Part shown: piece after piece, positions 1 to 8,178 of the stretch | How the letters are laid out: the number at the start of each line of letters is the position of its first letter | Position numbering within the stretch: position 1 is the first letter of the stretch | NCBI GenBank assembly: GCA_039964455.1 | Contig: JBDVXK010000025.1 | Coordinates: forward strand, 186,001-250,000 | DNA from: CALJFL01 sp039964455 | Lineage (GTDB): Bacteria > Pseudomonadota > Gammaproteobacteria > Pseudomonadales > Halieaceae | DNA length: 64,000 nt | Direction of reading: 5' to 3' | Made by a program: the position numbers and the translations under genes | The notes under the pieces: model-generated | Seen by the model: only the letters and a program-made list of their open reading frames with translations | Told to the model about the DNA's origin: nothing | Databases searched by the model: none

Positions 1-130
1 TGCCGATCGTTTCAAGCTTCCCATGGAGGCCTATCCCGTTATTCGCCGAGTCGTAGAACACTGCAAGCAGCAGGAGGCTTTCAGAGCTGCGCATCCCCTG
101 CAGCAAATTGACGCTCCGAAACAGCTTTAG
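1..130 (+). CDS. maiA: Maleylacetoacetate isomerase / zeta-class GST, C-terminal fragment
   Basis: The window opens inside a plus-strand gene (frame starting at base 2) that ends at the TAG at 128-130. About 42 residues are visible. They include the stretch PMEAYPVIRRVVEHC and a tail ending in QIDAPKQL. This pattern (proline-rich turn, final helix, then a short tail with a conserved D-A-P) is typical of the C-terminus of zeta-class glutathione transferases such as maleylacetoacetate isomerase. That enzyme isomerises maleylacetoacetate to fumarylacetoacetate in homogentisate (tyrosine/phenylalanine) breakdown. The catalytic N-terminal thioredoxin-like domain lies outside the window, so another zeta-type GST is possible. 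Confidence 0.6.
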   Translation, partial: ADRFKLPMEAYPVIRRVVEHCKQQEAFRAAHPLQQIDAPKQL

Positions 131-243
131 ACACCCCGGATTGCATCCCCCCCAAGCAGGTGTATTCAACCGCCAGCCAGTTGATTTTTAATAGCAGGCA
201 TCGCAAGCTCTGATATCCGCGGCTGTCTAGTGAAAGAAGTGCT

Positions 244-1479
244 ATGGACCCTATCGAAGACTTGATGGATCCGGCAGTGCAAGCCTGCCCCTACTCGCTT
301 TACAAAAAGCTGCGGGGTGAAGCGCCGATCTACCGAATGCCGGACACCGGCTTTTACCTGGTAACCTCGTTTGAACACTGTCGGGAAATCATTCGTCAGC
401 CCGATGTATTCATCAGCGGCGTATCTCCGCTGGCGCTGAAGTCTGACGGCGTGCCAGCCGAGGTCATGGATATCTACCAGAACGAAGGATGGGTGCCCAA
501 GGCGTCTTGTTCCACTTCGGATCCACCCCGGCATACCTGGGTGCGAGAATTGCTGTCCAGGCTGTTCACCACAGCTCGAGTTCGAGCGATGACGCCCTAT
601 ATTGAAGCTACCGCTAATCAGCTTATCGACTCATTTGAGGACCAGGGCGACTGTGAGTTCGTCAAAGCCTTTGCACATCCGCTACCCATGATTATTATCG
701 CGGAGCAGATCGGGGTTGAGACTGATGACCTTGACACATTCAAGGACTGGTCTGACGCGATTGTCGATCTGTTCAGCATGATGGTAGGGCCGGAACGGGT
801 CATAGAGTGCGCAAGACAAGTTGTCGCGATGCAGCATTTTTTCAAGGAGCAGATCGACCAGCGCCGGGCACAGCCAAAAGACGACATTCTTACCCTGCTC
901 GCCAATGGCGTGAACGACGAGAATGAGCCGATACCGATGGACGAGTTACTTTCTATCGTGACTATCGACTTGTTGGCATCCGGCAACGAGACCACCACCG
1001 CCGGAATCGCATCAGGCGTATTAAAACTGTGTGAGCAGCCAGAAGTAGCACAGGCACTGCAGGATGACCCCGGCCTCATACCTAATTTCGTAGAAGAAGT
1101 CCTTCGCCTGGAATCCCCCGCCCAGGGCATGTTTCGAGAGGTCACAGCGGATACAAGAATAGGCGATGTCGACTTCAAAAAAGGCGATGTGCTCAGCCTG
1201 CGCTTTGGCGCCGCTAATCGCGACGAATCAGTGTTTCATGACGCTGAGGAAATCGACCTGCATCGTAGAAAAGCTGGAAATCATCTGGCCTTCGGCATAG
1301 GCCGACACCACTGTGTGGGCGCGCCACTGGCGCGACAGGAACTTATCACCAGCTTTGATGTGATTATCCAGCGCCTGCAGAACTTTTCGCCGAAAAACCC
1401 GGGGCAGATACACCAGTACACGCCCAGCTTTTTTGGCCGTAACCTGATTGAGCTGGATATACTCTTCGACAAACGCTGA
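244..1479 (+). CDS. Cytochrome P450 (class I bacterial type)
   Basis: A soluble 411-residue P450 with no signal or membrane anchor, the usual length for bacterial CYPs that take electrons from a ferredoxin/ferredoxin reductase pair. Visible motifs: the I-helix oxygen-activation motif SGNETT, the K-helix ExxR in EEVLRLESP, and the haem-binding loop FGIGRHHCVGAPLAR, whose thiolate ligand is Cys357. No ferredoxin or reductase gene lies beside it, so redox partners must come from elsewhere. The ATG follows a GAAAG-type ribosome site. Family membership is certain. The substrate is unknown, but the many acyl-CoA and terpenoid-type catabolic genes in the window suggest a hydrophobic compound. Confidence 0.93.
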   Translation: MDPIEDLMDPAVQACPYSLYKKLRGEAPIYRMPDTGFYLVTSFEHCREIIRQPDVFISGVSPLALKSDGVPAEVMDIYQNEGWVPKASCSTSDPPRHTWVRELLSRLFTTARVRAMTPYIEATANQLIDSFEDQGDCEFVKAFAHPLPMIIIAEQIGVETDDLDTFKDWSDAIVDLFSMMVGPERVIECARQVVAMQHFFKEQIDQRRAQPKDDILTLLANGVNDENEPIPMDELLSIVTIDLLASGNETTTAGIASGVLKLCEQPEVAQALQDDPGLIPNFVEEVLRLESPAQGMFREVTADTRIGDVDFKKGDVLSLRFGAANRDESVFHDAEEIDLHRRKAGNHLAFGIGRHHCVGAPLARQELITSFDVIIQRLQNFSPKNPGQIHQYTPSFFGRNLIELDILFDKR

Positions 1480-1493
1480 CGGAGTTACAGAAA

Positions 1494-1513
1494 CTGGGAG
1501 AGTCGCCTCCCGT
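1494..1513 (+). terminator. Weak hairpin after the P450 gene
   Basis: Inverted repeat GGGAG (1496-1500) / CTCCC (1507-1511) with a 6-nt loop, extendable by AAC/GTT with one bulged base, 17 bases after the P450 stop and before a convergent gene. No T-run follows, so an intrinsic terminator is only a possibility. Confidence 0.3.
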
Positions 1514-1621
1514 TATTCAGGCAAGATACCCTATCGAATTATCTGCGTCCGCAAAAGCATAAACAGTCGCCAGTGGCATTACAAACCATCAAACGGAGAG
1601 GTGAGAAATAGACACGTGCGT

Positions 1622-2479
1622 CTACTCGGCTCCACGAGGGCCAGCGGCCCACTGCAGCGAGTTTGATATCAGTTGCTGGAATTCCGGTATCTGGTAGGTA
1701 TCGCCCTGGTGGCCTATGGCGCTGTAGAGAACGCGGCCGGCGCCCAGGGTGCGTCGCCAGGCGATGGGGTGCTCACCCGCCATACGATCCTGCATGAAGA
1801 ACGACTCACCACTGGTGCTGTATGAGCTTTCGTCCAGCGTGAGCAATATCTCAAAGCCGCTATCGCGTGGGTTGCGATCAAAGGCATACCACTCTTCATT
1901 GGGCACATTCCAGGGGGACGACAGATGTGACGTTAACGCAACCTGGGGATCCGCCACCAACACGTCTGCATCCTGAAACTGAGGGTTATAGGTATGGCCC
2001 ACAAACTGAGCGCCCAGCAAGGTGTCTACATACCACTGCCACTCGTAGCTAAAATCACCACCGCTTGCATGAATCCCGACCCAGCCACCACCCTGCTCTA
2101 TCCAGGCTTTGAGATCCGCACGCTGCTGTTCTGTCAGTACATCACCGGAGACGTTATTCCATACGACAACGTTAAAACGCGCAAGATCTGCCGCGTTGTG
2201 GCTAGCCGCATTGTCAGTCAGAAATATATCCCAGCCCTGCTCTTTCGCAATGCGCTGCAGCATCGCCTCCCCTGCCGGTAAGGCGTCTACATGCACAAAA
2301 CCATTCGCCTTGCTCAGCACCAGCACTGCGGGCTTGTCAAAATCTGGAATCATGGGCGGCTCGGTTTCGTAAATCGCTCTCGGAATAATGCCCATCGACT
2401 GTAATTGGAAATACACCAGAGGGCCGCCAATTACGACCAGACCGAGAATCGCATAAAGCGTGTACTTGAACCATTTCAT
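1622..2479 (-). CDS. ThuA-like protein with N-terminal membrane anchor
   Basis: 285 residues. Residues about 5-27 form a hydrophobic segment (YTLYAILGLVVIGGPLVYF) that should anchor the protein in the inner membrane, with the rest periplasmic. The remainder matches the ThuA domain, a glutamine-amidotransferase-like fold: VLVLSKANGFVHVDAL at the start, the core VVWNNVSGDVLTEQQ, and GGGWVGIHASGGDF. ThuA was first described in rhizobial trehalose use, where it works with the Gfo/Idh dehydrogenase ThuB on 3-keto sugars. Here it is the last gene of an operon with a Gfo/Idh protein, two isomerase-type barrels and a transporter, which supports a role in keto-sugar processing. Its exact reaction is not known. 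It follows the preceding gene by 45 bases. Confidence 0.82.
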   Translation of the reverse strand: MKWFKYTLYAILGLVVIGGPLVYFQLQSMGIIPRAIYETEPPMIPDFDKPAVLVLSKANGFVHVDALPAGEAMLQRIAKEQGWDIFLTDNAASHNAADLARFNVVVWNNVSGDVLTEQQRADLKAWIEQGGGWVGIHASGGDFSYEWQWYVDTLLGAQFVGHTYNPQFQDADVLVADPQVALTSHLSSPWNVPNEEWYAFDRNPRDSGFEILLTLDESSYSTSGESFFMQDRMAGEHPIAWRRTLGAGRVLYSAIGHQGDTYQIPEFQQLISNSLQWAAGPRGAE

Positions 2480-2524
2480 TGAAGACTTCCTATTTGCATT
2501 GCGCCCACTGAGGAGTTCACGGCA

Positions 2525-3373
2525 TTAGTTCTTAAGGCGGTCTCGTATAAACCGAATACCGTCAGAATAGACCTCTTCTCTTGAGGTAAACGCATTGCGC
2601 CAAACGTTAGCCGCCATTGCAAGGCCGGGATCAGACGTACCAAATGCCTCAATGACCAGCCATCCCTCATAATTTATGTCCCGCAGACTGGCAAAGGTTT
2701 CATCCCAATCGACTTGCCCGGTACCCAGGGTACCTCGGTGGCTCTCACTGAGATGCACGTGGTTGATCACCCCACTGATATCACGCAAGGCTTCGACTGG
2801 TGACGGGTCTTCGATATTGGCGTGATGCGTATCATAATGAACACCGACATTCTCCAGACCCACCTGTTCCACCATGCGCTTGCAGTCTGCAGAGGTGTTA
2901 ATCAGGAAAACCTCAAATCTATTAAGGGTTTCCAGACCCAGACGGACGCCCTTGTCCCGAGCGTATTCGCCGCCCGCTCGAAGATACTCAACAGACCATT
3001 GCCACTCTGCTTCGGTGGCCGCAGCCCCCGTAAAATACTTGTGCGCCTGGTAAATTCCACCAATAAGAATTTCGGCGCCGATGAGATTTGCCCCATCAAT
3101 GCTTTGCTTGAGATTATCCAGTGCCGCGGCCCTGACCGCCGGGTCGGAAGAAATTGGGTTGCACTCCAGACCCACAAAAGCCGATGCGGTTCGCTCAAGG
3201 CCAAGCTCTTCACAGGCAGCCGCCATTTTTTCGAGCTCTGCACTGGCCTGGCCAGACACGGGAATTTCGACGCCGTCGTATCCCGCCTCGCTGAGACTTG
3301 CAAAAACGGGGATATGCTGTGTGTCTATCTGCCCGCCCCACAGCAGCATATTCATGCCGATCTTTACATTCAT
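2525..3373 (-). CDS. Sugar phosphate isomerase/epimerase (xylose-isomerase-like TIM barrel)
   Basis: 282 residues of the AP-endonuclease-2/xylose-isomerase-like barrel superfamily. It most resembles ketose 3-epimerases (D-tagatose/D-psicose type). Signs are the N-terminal strand IGMNMLLWGG, the strand GYDGVEIPVSG, metal-site segments GLETLNRFEVF and VGVHYDTHHANIED, and HLSESHRGTLGTGQVDW near the C-terminus, which supplies a His-Glu pair typical of the family. No signal peptide, so cytoplasmic. It starts at an ATG with AGGG upstream, 14 bases after the transporter gene. Likely it epimerises or isomerises a ketose or keto-glycoside delivered by that transporter. The particular sugar cannot be told from sequence. 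Confidence 0.82.
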   Translation of the reverse strand: MNVKIGMNMLLWGGQIDTQHIPVFASLSEAGYDGVEIPVSGQASAELEKMAAACEELGLERTASAFVGLECNPISSDPAVRAAALDNLKQSIDGANLIGAEILIGGIYQAHKYFTGAAATEAEWQWSVEYLRAGGEYARDKGVRLGLETLNRFEVFLINTSADCKRMVEQVGLENVGVHYDTHHANIEDPSPVEALRDISGVINHVHLSESHRGTLGTGQVDWDETFASLRDINYEGWLVIEAFGTSDPGLAMAANVWRNAFTSREEVYSDGIRFIRDRLKN

Positions 3374-3387
3374 TACGCTACCCTGGA

Positions 3388-4710
3388 CTAAAGAGAAGTT
3401 TCTGACGACACCAGCGTGCCTGACTGATGAGCACCCTGCTTACGGTCGTATAACCAAATCGCGCCAAACACTGGCAATAAAAGCAGCGGGATAACCGCGA
3501 CAAACTGGAAGGACTCCACTGAGGCATATCGCACCGCAGCTTCCATCGCCTCAGGTGACAGGGAGGCAAGTTTATCCGCGCCACCCGCTGCATCGGCCTT
3601 GGCAGAATCAAATATCGAGCCCATCTGCGGCAAAACAAACTGGATTGCCATACCACCGGCAAAACCCATCAGGCCCAAGGCCACAGCGCCACCACGGGGG
3701 AAGCGCTCCGCCACGATGGCCAGCATGGTTGGCCACAGATAACACACGCCCATCCCCCATACAGTCGCCGCTGCGAAAGCCAGAATTGGCGAGTCGGCAA
3801 GGCTTAACAGGTAAAGACCGACTCCAGCGGCAATGCAGCTGCAAAACATCAACCCTATAGAGGAAATACGGGCAACTATAGGGCCTGCAAAGTGGCGCAT
3901 CACGAACATCAATGCACTGACATACACCAACAAAAAAATACCCTGCATTCCAACAATATTGGACAGCGAGATATTTACCCACTGCCCCGGCGCCAACTCT
4001 GCGGCCGCTGTGAAATACATGCAAACCCAAAATAACCAAAACAAGGGCCGCCTCACCAACTCACCTAACATTTCTGTATAGCTAACACCCGCCGCAACGC
4101 GCTCGGTCACAGGGAACGCTGAGCTTGCTACCAACCAGGCCAAAACCAATGCTGGCACCATCAACAGGAACATATTGAGCTTCCACGACCAGCCCATAGC
4201 ACCAATAGCCACACCCAGCAGACCGCCCACCACAATGCCCGCCGGCCACCAGGCGTGAAGGATATTCAGTCGATGGGTTTTTTCCTCGGGATACAGCGCT
4301 GCGACCATTGGGTTAGAGGCGGCCTCCACCGCGCCCCAGCCAAGCCCCGTCAGCAATAAACTGACAAGCACCACGGACTCAACAGCCGGGCCAACTGTCA
4401 TCATACTTGCGGCAAGAAGGCCTGCTGAGCCGGCAACATAGCCCAGTGCAGACAGGAGCAACATACGCTTCATGCCAATAAAATCGACCAGAGCGCTGCC
4501 AAAAAGCAAGGTCAGGGCAAAGCCGGTAAAGGTGATACCCAGCGCTTCACCGACCATAGCCGCCGAATTCGCCAGGTCTATCTGATCGTAAATATCTGCC
4601 TGCAGGTTTGGCGCGATATTGGCCCTGACGGCAAAGCCCAGGCCAATCATGAAAATCGAAAGATTACCCACATAATACAGGCGTTTTCGATTCACCTCTG
4701 TTGCTACCAT
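3388..4710 (-). CDS. MFS sugar transporter (FucP-like)
   Basis: 440 residues with about 12 hydrophobic membrane segments. The first is NLSIFMIGLGFAVRANIAPN and the loop between helices 2 and 3 carries DFIGMKRMLL, the position of the MFS motif A. Overall the protein looks like the fucose/glucose-galactose permease branch. It sits between the two isomerase-type barrels, which makes it the likely importer of their substrate. A GTG lies two codons upstream (4716), but the ATG at 4710 is better placed after GGAG with 5-base spacing. The specific sugar is not visible. Confidence 0.85.
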   Translation of the reverse strand: MVATEVNRKRLYYVGNLSIFMIGLGFAVRANIAPNLQADIYDQIDLANSAAMVGEALGITFTGFALTLLFGSALVDFIGMKRMLLLSALGYVAGSAGLLAASMMTVGPAVESVVLVSLLLTGLGWGAVEAASNPMVAALYPEEKTHRLNILHAWWPAGIVVGGLLGVAIGAMGWSWKLNMFLLMVPALVLAWLVASSAFPVTERVAAGVSYTEMLGELVRRPLFWLFWVCMYFTAAAELAPGQWVNISLSNIVGMQGIFLLVYVSALMFVMRHFAGPIVARISSIGLMFCSCIAAGVGLYLLSLADSPILAFAAATVWGMGVCYLWPTMLAIVAERFPRGGAVALGLMGFAGGMAIQFVLPQMGSIFDSAKADAAGGADKLASLSPEAMEAAVRYASVESFQFVAVIPLLLLPVFGAIWLYDRKQGAHQSGTLVSSETSL

Positions 4711-4758
4711 AGTCACTCCGGTTATTTACAAGTTTGCAGATACACCGTCAGCGGCAAT

Positions 4759-5814
4759 CTAATCCAAACCCAGTATACGTCGGTTCCGAGCCTCGTCGGC
4801 CACAGCGCCAGCAAAATCATCAAACGCCCTGTCGGTGGTGCGAATGATGTGATCGCGGATAAAAGGTGCGCCCTCTCTGGCGCCGTCCTCTGGATGCTTA
4901 AGGCAGCACTCCCATTCCAGCACGGCCCAGCCTTCGTAATGATACCTGGCGAATTGGCTGAAAATTCCTCTGAAGTCTACTTGGCCATCGCCAAGCGAGC
5001 GGAAACGGCCAGGCCTGTCTACCCAACCCTGGTAGCCACCATAAATCCCGCTGCGACCATTCGGATTGAACTCTGCATCTTTCACATGAAACATTTTGAT
5101 ACGTTCATGGTAGATATCGATGAACTGCAGGTAGTCCAGCTGCTGAAGAACCAAGTGACTGGGGTCATATAGAATGTTGCAGCGGGAGTGATTCCCTGTG
5201 GCTTCCAGAAACCTTTCGAATGTAACACCATCGTGCAAGTCCTCCCCTGGATGTATCTCGTAGCAGACGTCCACACCAGCTTCATCATACGCATTGAGAA
5301 TCGGTAGCCAGCGATCGGCCAACTCACGAAATCCGGTCTCTACCAGCCCCTCCGGGCGCTGAGGCCAGGGGTAAAATGTATGCCACAGCAATGCGCCTGA
5401 AAACGTAGCATGGGCAGCAAGACCGAGGTTGGCACTGGCCCGCGCCGCGAGCATAAGTTGCTGCACCGCCCAGGCCTGCCGCTGTGCTGGGCGGCCCCGC
5501 ACTTCCTCAGGCGCAAAGCCGTCAAATAGTTCGTCATAGGCGGGGTGAACTGCCACGAGCTGGCCCTGCAAATGCGTGGACAGCTCGGTGATCTGGACGC
5601 CATTGGCGGCACAAACACCGGCAATTTCGTCACAATAATCTTTACTCTCTGCCGCTTTCTCCAGATCAATAAGCTCAGGAATCCAGGTTGGCACCTGCAC
5701 GCCCTCATAGCCCAGCTCAGCCGCCCACCGCGTGATGCTATCCAGGCTGTTAAATGGCGCGTAATCGCCAGCGAACTGAGCCAGGAAAATCGCCGGTCCT
5801 TTCATCATACTCAT
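4759..5814 (-). CDS. Sugar phosphate isomerase/epimerase, second TIM-barrel protein
   Basis: 351 residues, a longer member of the same isomerase/epimerase-like barrel superfamily as the gene at 2525-3373 but clearly divergent. Recognisable are VQVPTWIPELIDLEKAAE, the metal-ligand strand DVCYEIHPGEDLHDG, the segment CNILYDPSHLVLQQLDY, KMFHVKDAEF, and GDGQVDFRGIF near the end. Proteins with this EIHPGEDLHDG pattern are often encoded next to Gfo/Idh dehydrogenases, as here. It is cytoplasmic and starts at an ATG after GAGGA, 23 bases after the dehydrogenase gene. Role: probable isomerisation, epimerisation or elimination on an oxidised sugar. Confidence 0.8.
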   Translation of the reverse strand: MSMMKGPAIFLAQFAGDYAPFNSLDSITRWAAELGYEGVQVPTWIPELIDLEKAAESKDYCDEIAGVCAANGVQITELSTHLQGQLVAVHPAYDELFDGFAPEEVRGRPAQRQAWAVQQLMLAARASANLGLAAHATFSGALLWHTFYPWPQRPEGLVETGFRELADRWLPILNAYDEAGVDVCYEIHPGEDLHDGVTFERFLEATGNHSRCNILYDPSHLVLQQLDYLQFIDIYHERIKMFHVKDAEFNPNGRSGIYGGYQGWVDRPGRFRSLGDGQVDFRGIFSQFARYHYEGWAVLEWECCLKHPEDGAREGAPFIRDHIIRTTDRAFDDFAGAVADEARNRRILGLD

Positions 5815-5837
5815 GAAACGTTTTCCTCAATCAATGT

Positions 5838-6992
5838 TCAGTGCACCGGGAACGGGTGCCACTTGGTATCACTGCTACCCGCAGCCACTACCAGTTCAAT
5901 AAAAGTCATACCGCGAACCGCTTCCTGTATGCCCGGGCAATCTGCCGCCCTGGCATCTGGTGGCCTGCCCTCCTGTCTGGCCAGAATCTGACCGATAAAA
6001 GCACTGTAGATATTGGCGAAGGCTTCTATATAGCCCTCGGGATGTCCGGCAGGAGTTCGCGAGTTCAGCGACGCCAGCTCTCCCAGGTAATCATTGCCCG
6101 CCCGCAACAGCTGGTCGGGGCGATCCGGCCATTTCAACCAAAGCGAGTTGGGCTCCTGTTGCGCCCACTCGAGGGCGCCACTCTCACCGTAAACACGAAT
6201 TCGCAGGCCATTCTCCTCACCTACACTGATTTGGCTGGCCAGCAAAACACCGCGAGCGCCACCGCTAAAACGCAGCAGAACGGATCCATCATCATCCAGC
6301 TCCCGCCCTTCTACAAACGCAGTCAGGTCGGCACAAACTTCGGAAATCATCAGGCCGGTGACGTACTCCGCCAGATTCGCGGCGTGAACTCCGATATCAC
6401 CCATGCAGCTACTAACGCCTGCCCGGGTAGGGTCCAGTCTCCACTGGGCCTGTTTATTCGATTGATCTGTGGGTGCCGCTAACCAGCCCTGAGGATACTC
6501 CACGACCACCTTTCGAATAGCACCCAGTTCACCAGCCGCCACTCTGGTTTTGGCCTCTTTTACAAGCGGATAGCCGGTGTAGGTGTGAGTCACCCCGTAG
6601 AGCAGACCAGTATCGGCAACGACATCACGCAACTGCAGCACTTCAGCAAGGTTCAAAGTGGCGGGCTTTTCCGATAGCACGTGAAAACCCGCGTGCAACG
6701 CTGCCAAAGCCACCGGGCTGTGCATATGGTTGGGAGTCACGATGGCAACGAACTGCATGCGCTCACTTTCGGGTAGCGCCGACTCCGCTTCCATCATTGT
6801 TTGATAGTTGTCATAGACCCTGTGCGCCGGTAAGTGGAGTGTGTCTCCCGTTCGTTGCGACGACTCCGCATCACTGCTAAATGCCCCACAGACCAGCTCG
6901 ATAACGCCATCCAGGGCAGCCGCGTTCCGGTGAATAGCGCCAATAAATGCGCCCTCTCCACCACCTACCATACCCATTCTTACTTTAGTCAT
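5838..6992 (-). CDS. Gfo/Idh/MocA family NAD(P)-dependent oxidoreductase
   Basis: 384 residues. The N-terminal Rossmann fold begins VRMGMVGGGEGAFIGAIHR, a variant of the GxGxxG dinucleotide loop. The family hallmark EKP follows in HVLSEKPATLNLAEV, where the Lys is usually catalytic. The C-terminal alpha/beta domain includes SCMGDIGVHAANLAEYVTG, whose Asp and His match the usual catalytic positions. Members oxidise or reduce sugar hydroxyls (inositol, glucose-fructose, trehalose C3). As the first gene of the five-gene minus-strand operon it probably catalyses the first oxidation step. The ATG is preceded by AGAGGT. Confidence 0.88.
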   Translation of the reverse strand: MTKVRMGMVGGGEGAFIGAIHRNAAALDGVIELVCGAFSSDAESSQRTGDTLHLPAHRVYDNYQTMMEAESALPESERMQFVAIVTPNHMHSPVALAALHAGFHVLSEKPATLNLAEVLQLRDVVADTGLLYGVTHTYTGYPLVKEAKTRVAAGELGAIRKVVVEYPQGWLAAPTDQSNKQAQWRLDPTRAGVSSCMGDIGVHAANLAEYVTGLMISEVCADLTAFVEGRELDDDGSVLLRFSGGARGVLLASQISVGEENGLRIRVYGESGALEWAQQEPNSLWLKWPDRPDQLLRAGNDYLGELASLNSRTPAGHPEGYIEAFANIYSAFIGQILARQEGRPPDARAADCPGIQEAVRGMTFIELVVAAGSSDTKWHPFPVH

Positions 6993-7082
6993 GCTTTACC
7001 TCTGGAACGCCTGGACAAACGACGCTCTACAATCACGACAGGCGCGTGCATATCTATGAAACTACCCGAGCGAGGGACAAGG

Positions 7083-7319
7083 TTATTGGTTATGACTACC
7101 GTCGCATAGCGGCTGCGCGTTAGTGGCCTTGCAGCCACAAAAGAATACCTTCTTCGACTCTTCTGCTTGGTATTTAAGGGGAACAAAATCACTGCCTTTA
7201 TGCGACCCGTCACAAAAAGGCTGGGTTTTACTTTCGCCGCAGGCACACCAGTAATAGGCCTCTCCTGCCTCTACCTCAACGGCTATCGGTGCATCTGACG
7301 CTCTTGTGGGCTCACTCAT
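7083..7319 (-). CDS. Tandem CDGSH iron-sulfur protein (CISD3/mitoNEET type)
   Basis: 78 residues with two complete CDGSH zinc-finger-like motifs: CACGESKTQPFCDGSH and CGCKATNAQPLCDGSH. Each motif gives three Cys and one His, the ligand set of a labile [2Fe-2S] cluster. Two motifs in one short chain match the bacterial and CISD3-type members, which fold as a monomer with two clusters. No signal peptide, so cytoplasmic. The start ATG follows GGGAG at 8-base spacing. Proposed roles for the family are redox sensing and cluster transfer. Nothing in the neighbourhood fixes a specific role. Confidence 0.9.
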   Translation of the reverse strand: MSEPTRASDAPIAVEVEAGEAYYWCACGESKTQPFCDGSHKGSDFVPLKYQAEESKKVFFCGCKATNAQPLCDGSHNQ

Positions 7320-7456
7320 TGTCGTTTCTCCCTTGTGTATATGTTCGCAATCAAGGTGCCTACTCTACGTGATATCCGACGGCCACAAAAACCCTATTTT
7401 CCACCTCGGTGGAGATACAGAAGCTGTTTCAGTGCGATCTGGTTGGCGGCTTATCG

Positions 7457-7948
7457 CTAAAGGCTACGATAGTCCCAGGGAGGGATAGGTTCCGGGGCAG
7501 ACCAAAGCCCGCGCCCTGATTCCTGTGCCCGGCGTTGCGCCGTGTCCCAGGCAGGCCCACAGCGATCATCAGCGTCGTGCCATGCATAACCCGCTCGAAT
7601 CATACGAAAGTTGATGTCGGATCCACGCAACATGATTGTGCCGCTAACCTGGCCGCTCTGGTTAACCACTTCCCACGCTACCGTGACTGATTTATTAGCA
7701 ATTAACCTTGCCAGGTAGGCTGCACTCGCCTCCCCCGCATCCTGCCCAAGCTCTGGCGCATCAGCGCAGCGCAGTTGCACGGTGTAAACAATACTGTCGG
7801 CATTCTTTATCTGCACCGTATCACCATCGTCAACTTCCACGACCGTACCCGTAATATCCGCATAGGCCAGCGCAGACAAGGACAGGCACAGACACAGACA
7901 CGCCAGGGTTAAATCCTGAAGCACATTGTGAAGATCACCCCGAATCAT
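7457..7948 (-). CDS. Exported SNase-like (thermonuclease-type) protein
   Basis: 163 residues from the ATG at 7948 (a TTG four codons upstream is less likely). An N-terminal hydrophobic signal (LTLACLCLCLSLSALAYA) predicts export. The mature part is a staphylococcal-nuclease OB fold: GTVVEVDDGDTVQI, then LRCADAPE containing the Arg and Asp-x-x-Glu that match R35 and D40/E43, and a C-terminal helix with AQRRAQESGRGLW. The second catalytic Arg (R87 in SNase, usually in a YGR motif) seems absent: the matching stretch reads NQSGQVSGT. It may be a weak nuclease or a non-catalytic relative. Confidence 0.75.
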   Translation of the reverse strand: MIRGDLHNVLQDLTLACLCLCLSLSALAYADITGTVVEVDDGDTVQIKNADSIVYTVQLRCADAPELGQDAGEASAAYLARLIANKSVTVAWEVVNQSGQVSGTIMLRGSDINFRMIRAGYAWHDADDRCGPAWDTAQRRAQESGRGLWSAPEPIPPWDYRSL

Positions 7949-8178
7949 ATTGCGGCCCAAACGCGAGGCATGAATACCCCCTATAAATGGCTTACGCAGG
8001 GTAAATGTCTAGTCAAAGCCAAGAACATGCTCCGCTTCAAGATATCCCGCGCCACAGTCAAACAAGCATAGCGCAAGCGGGTGAAATTAGAATTGTACGA
8101 CCATCCGATAAATCAGCTAAAGTACTACCCCTGTGTAAACACCCACTTTCGCTAATAATCCAAACAAGGAGAGTCAAC

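Noticed and set aside
2822..3391. 189-codon plus-strand open frame
   Set aside because: Fully antisense to the isomerase/epimerase gene, whose motifs are clear.
5841..6482. 213-codon plus-strand open frame
   Set aside because: Antisense to the Gfo/Idh gene with no recognisable domain; a reverse-strand shadow.
7398..7413. Hairpin TCCACC/GGTGGA after the nuclease gene
   Set aside because: The loop is very small and the T-run on the minus strand is 8 bases away, so it is a poor terminator.
8005..8178. 58-codon N-terminal extension of the alcohol dehydrogenase
   Set aside because: No family similarity and a strong ribosome site directly before the ATG at 8179; it is treated as 5' non-coding sequence.
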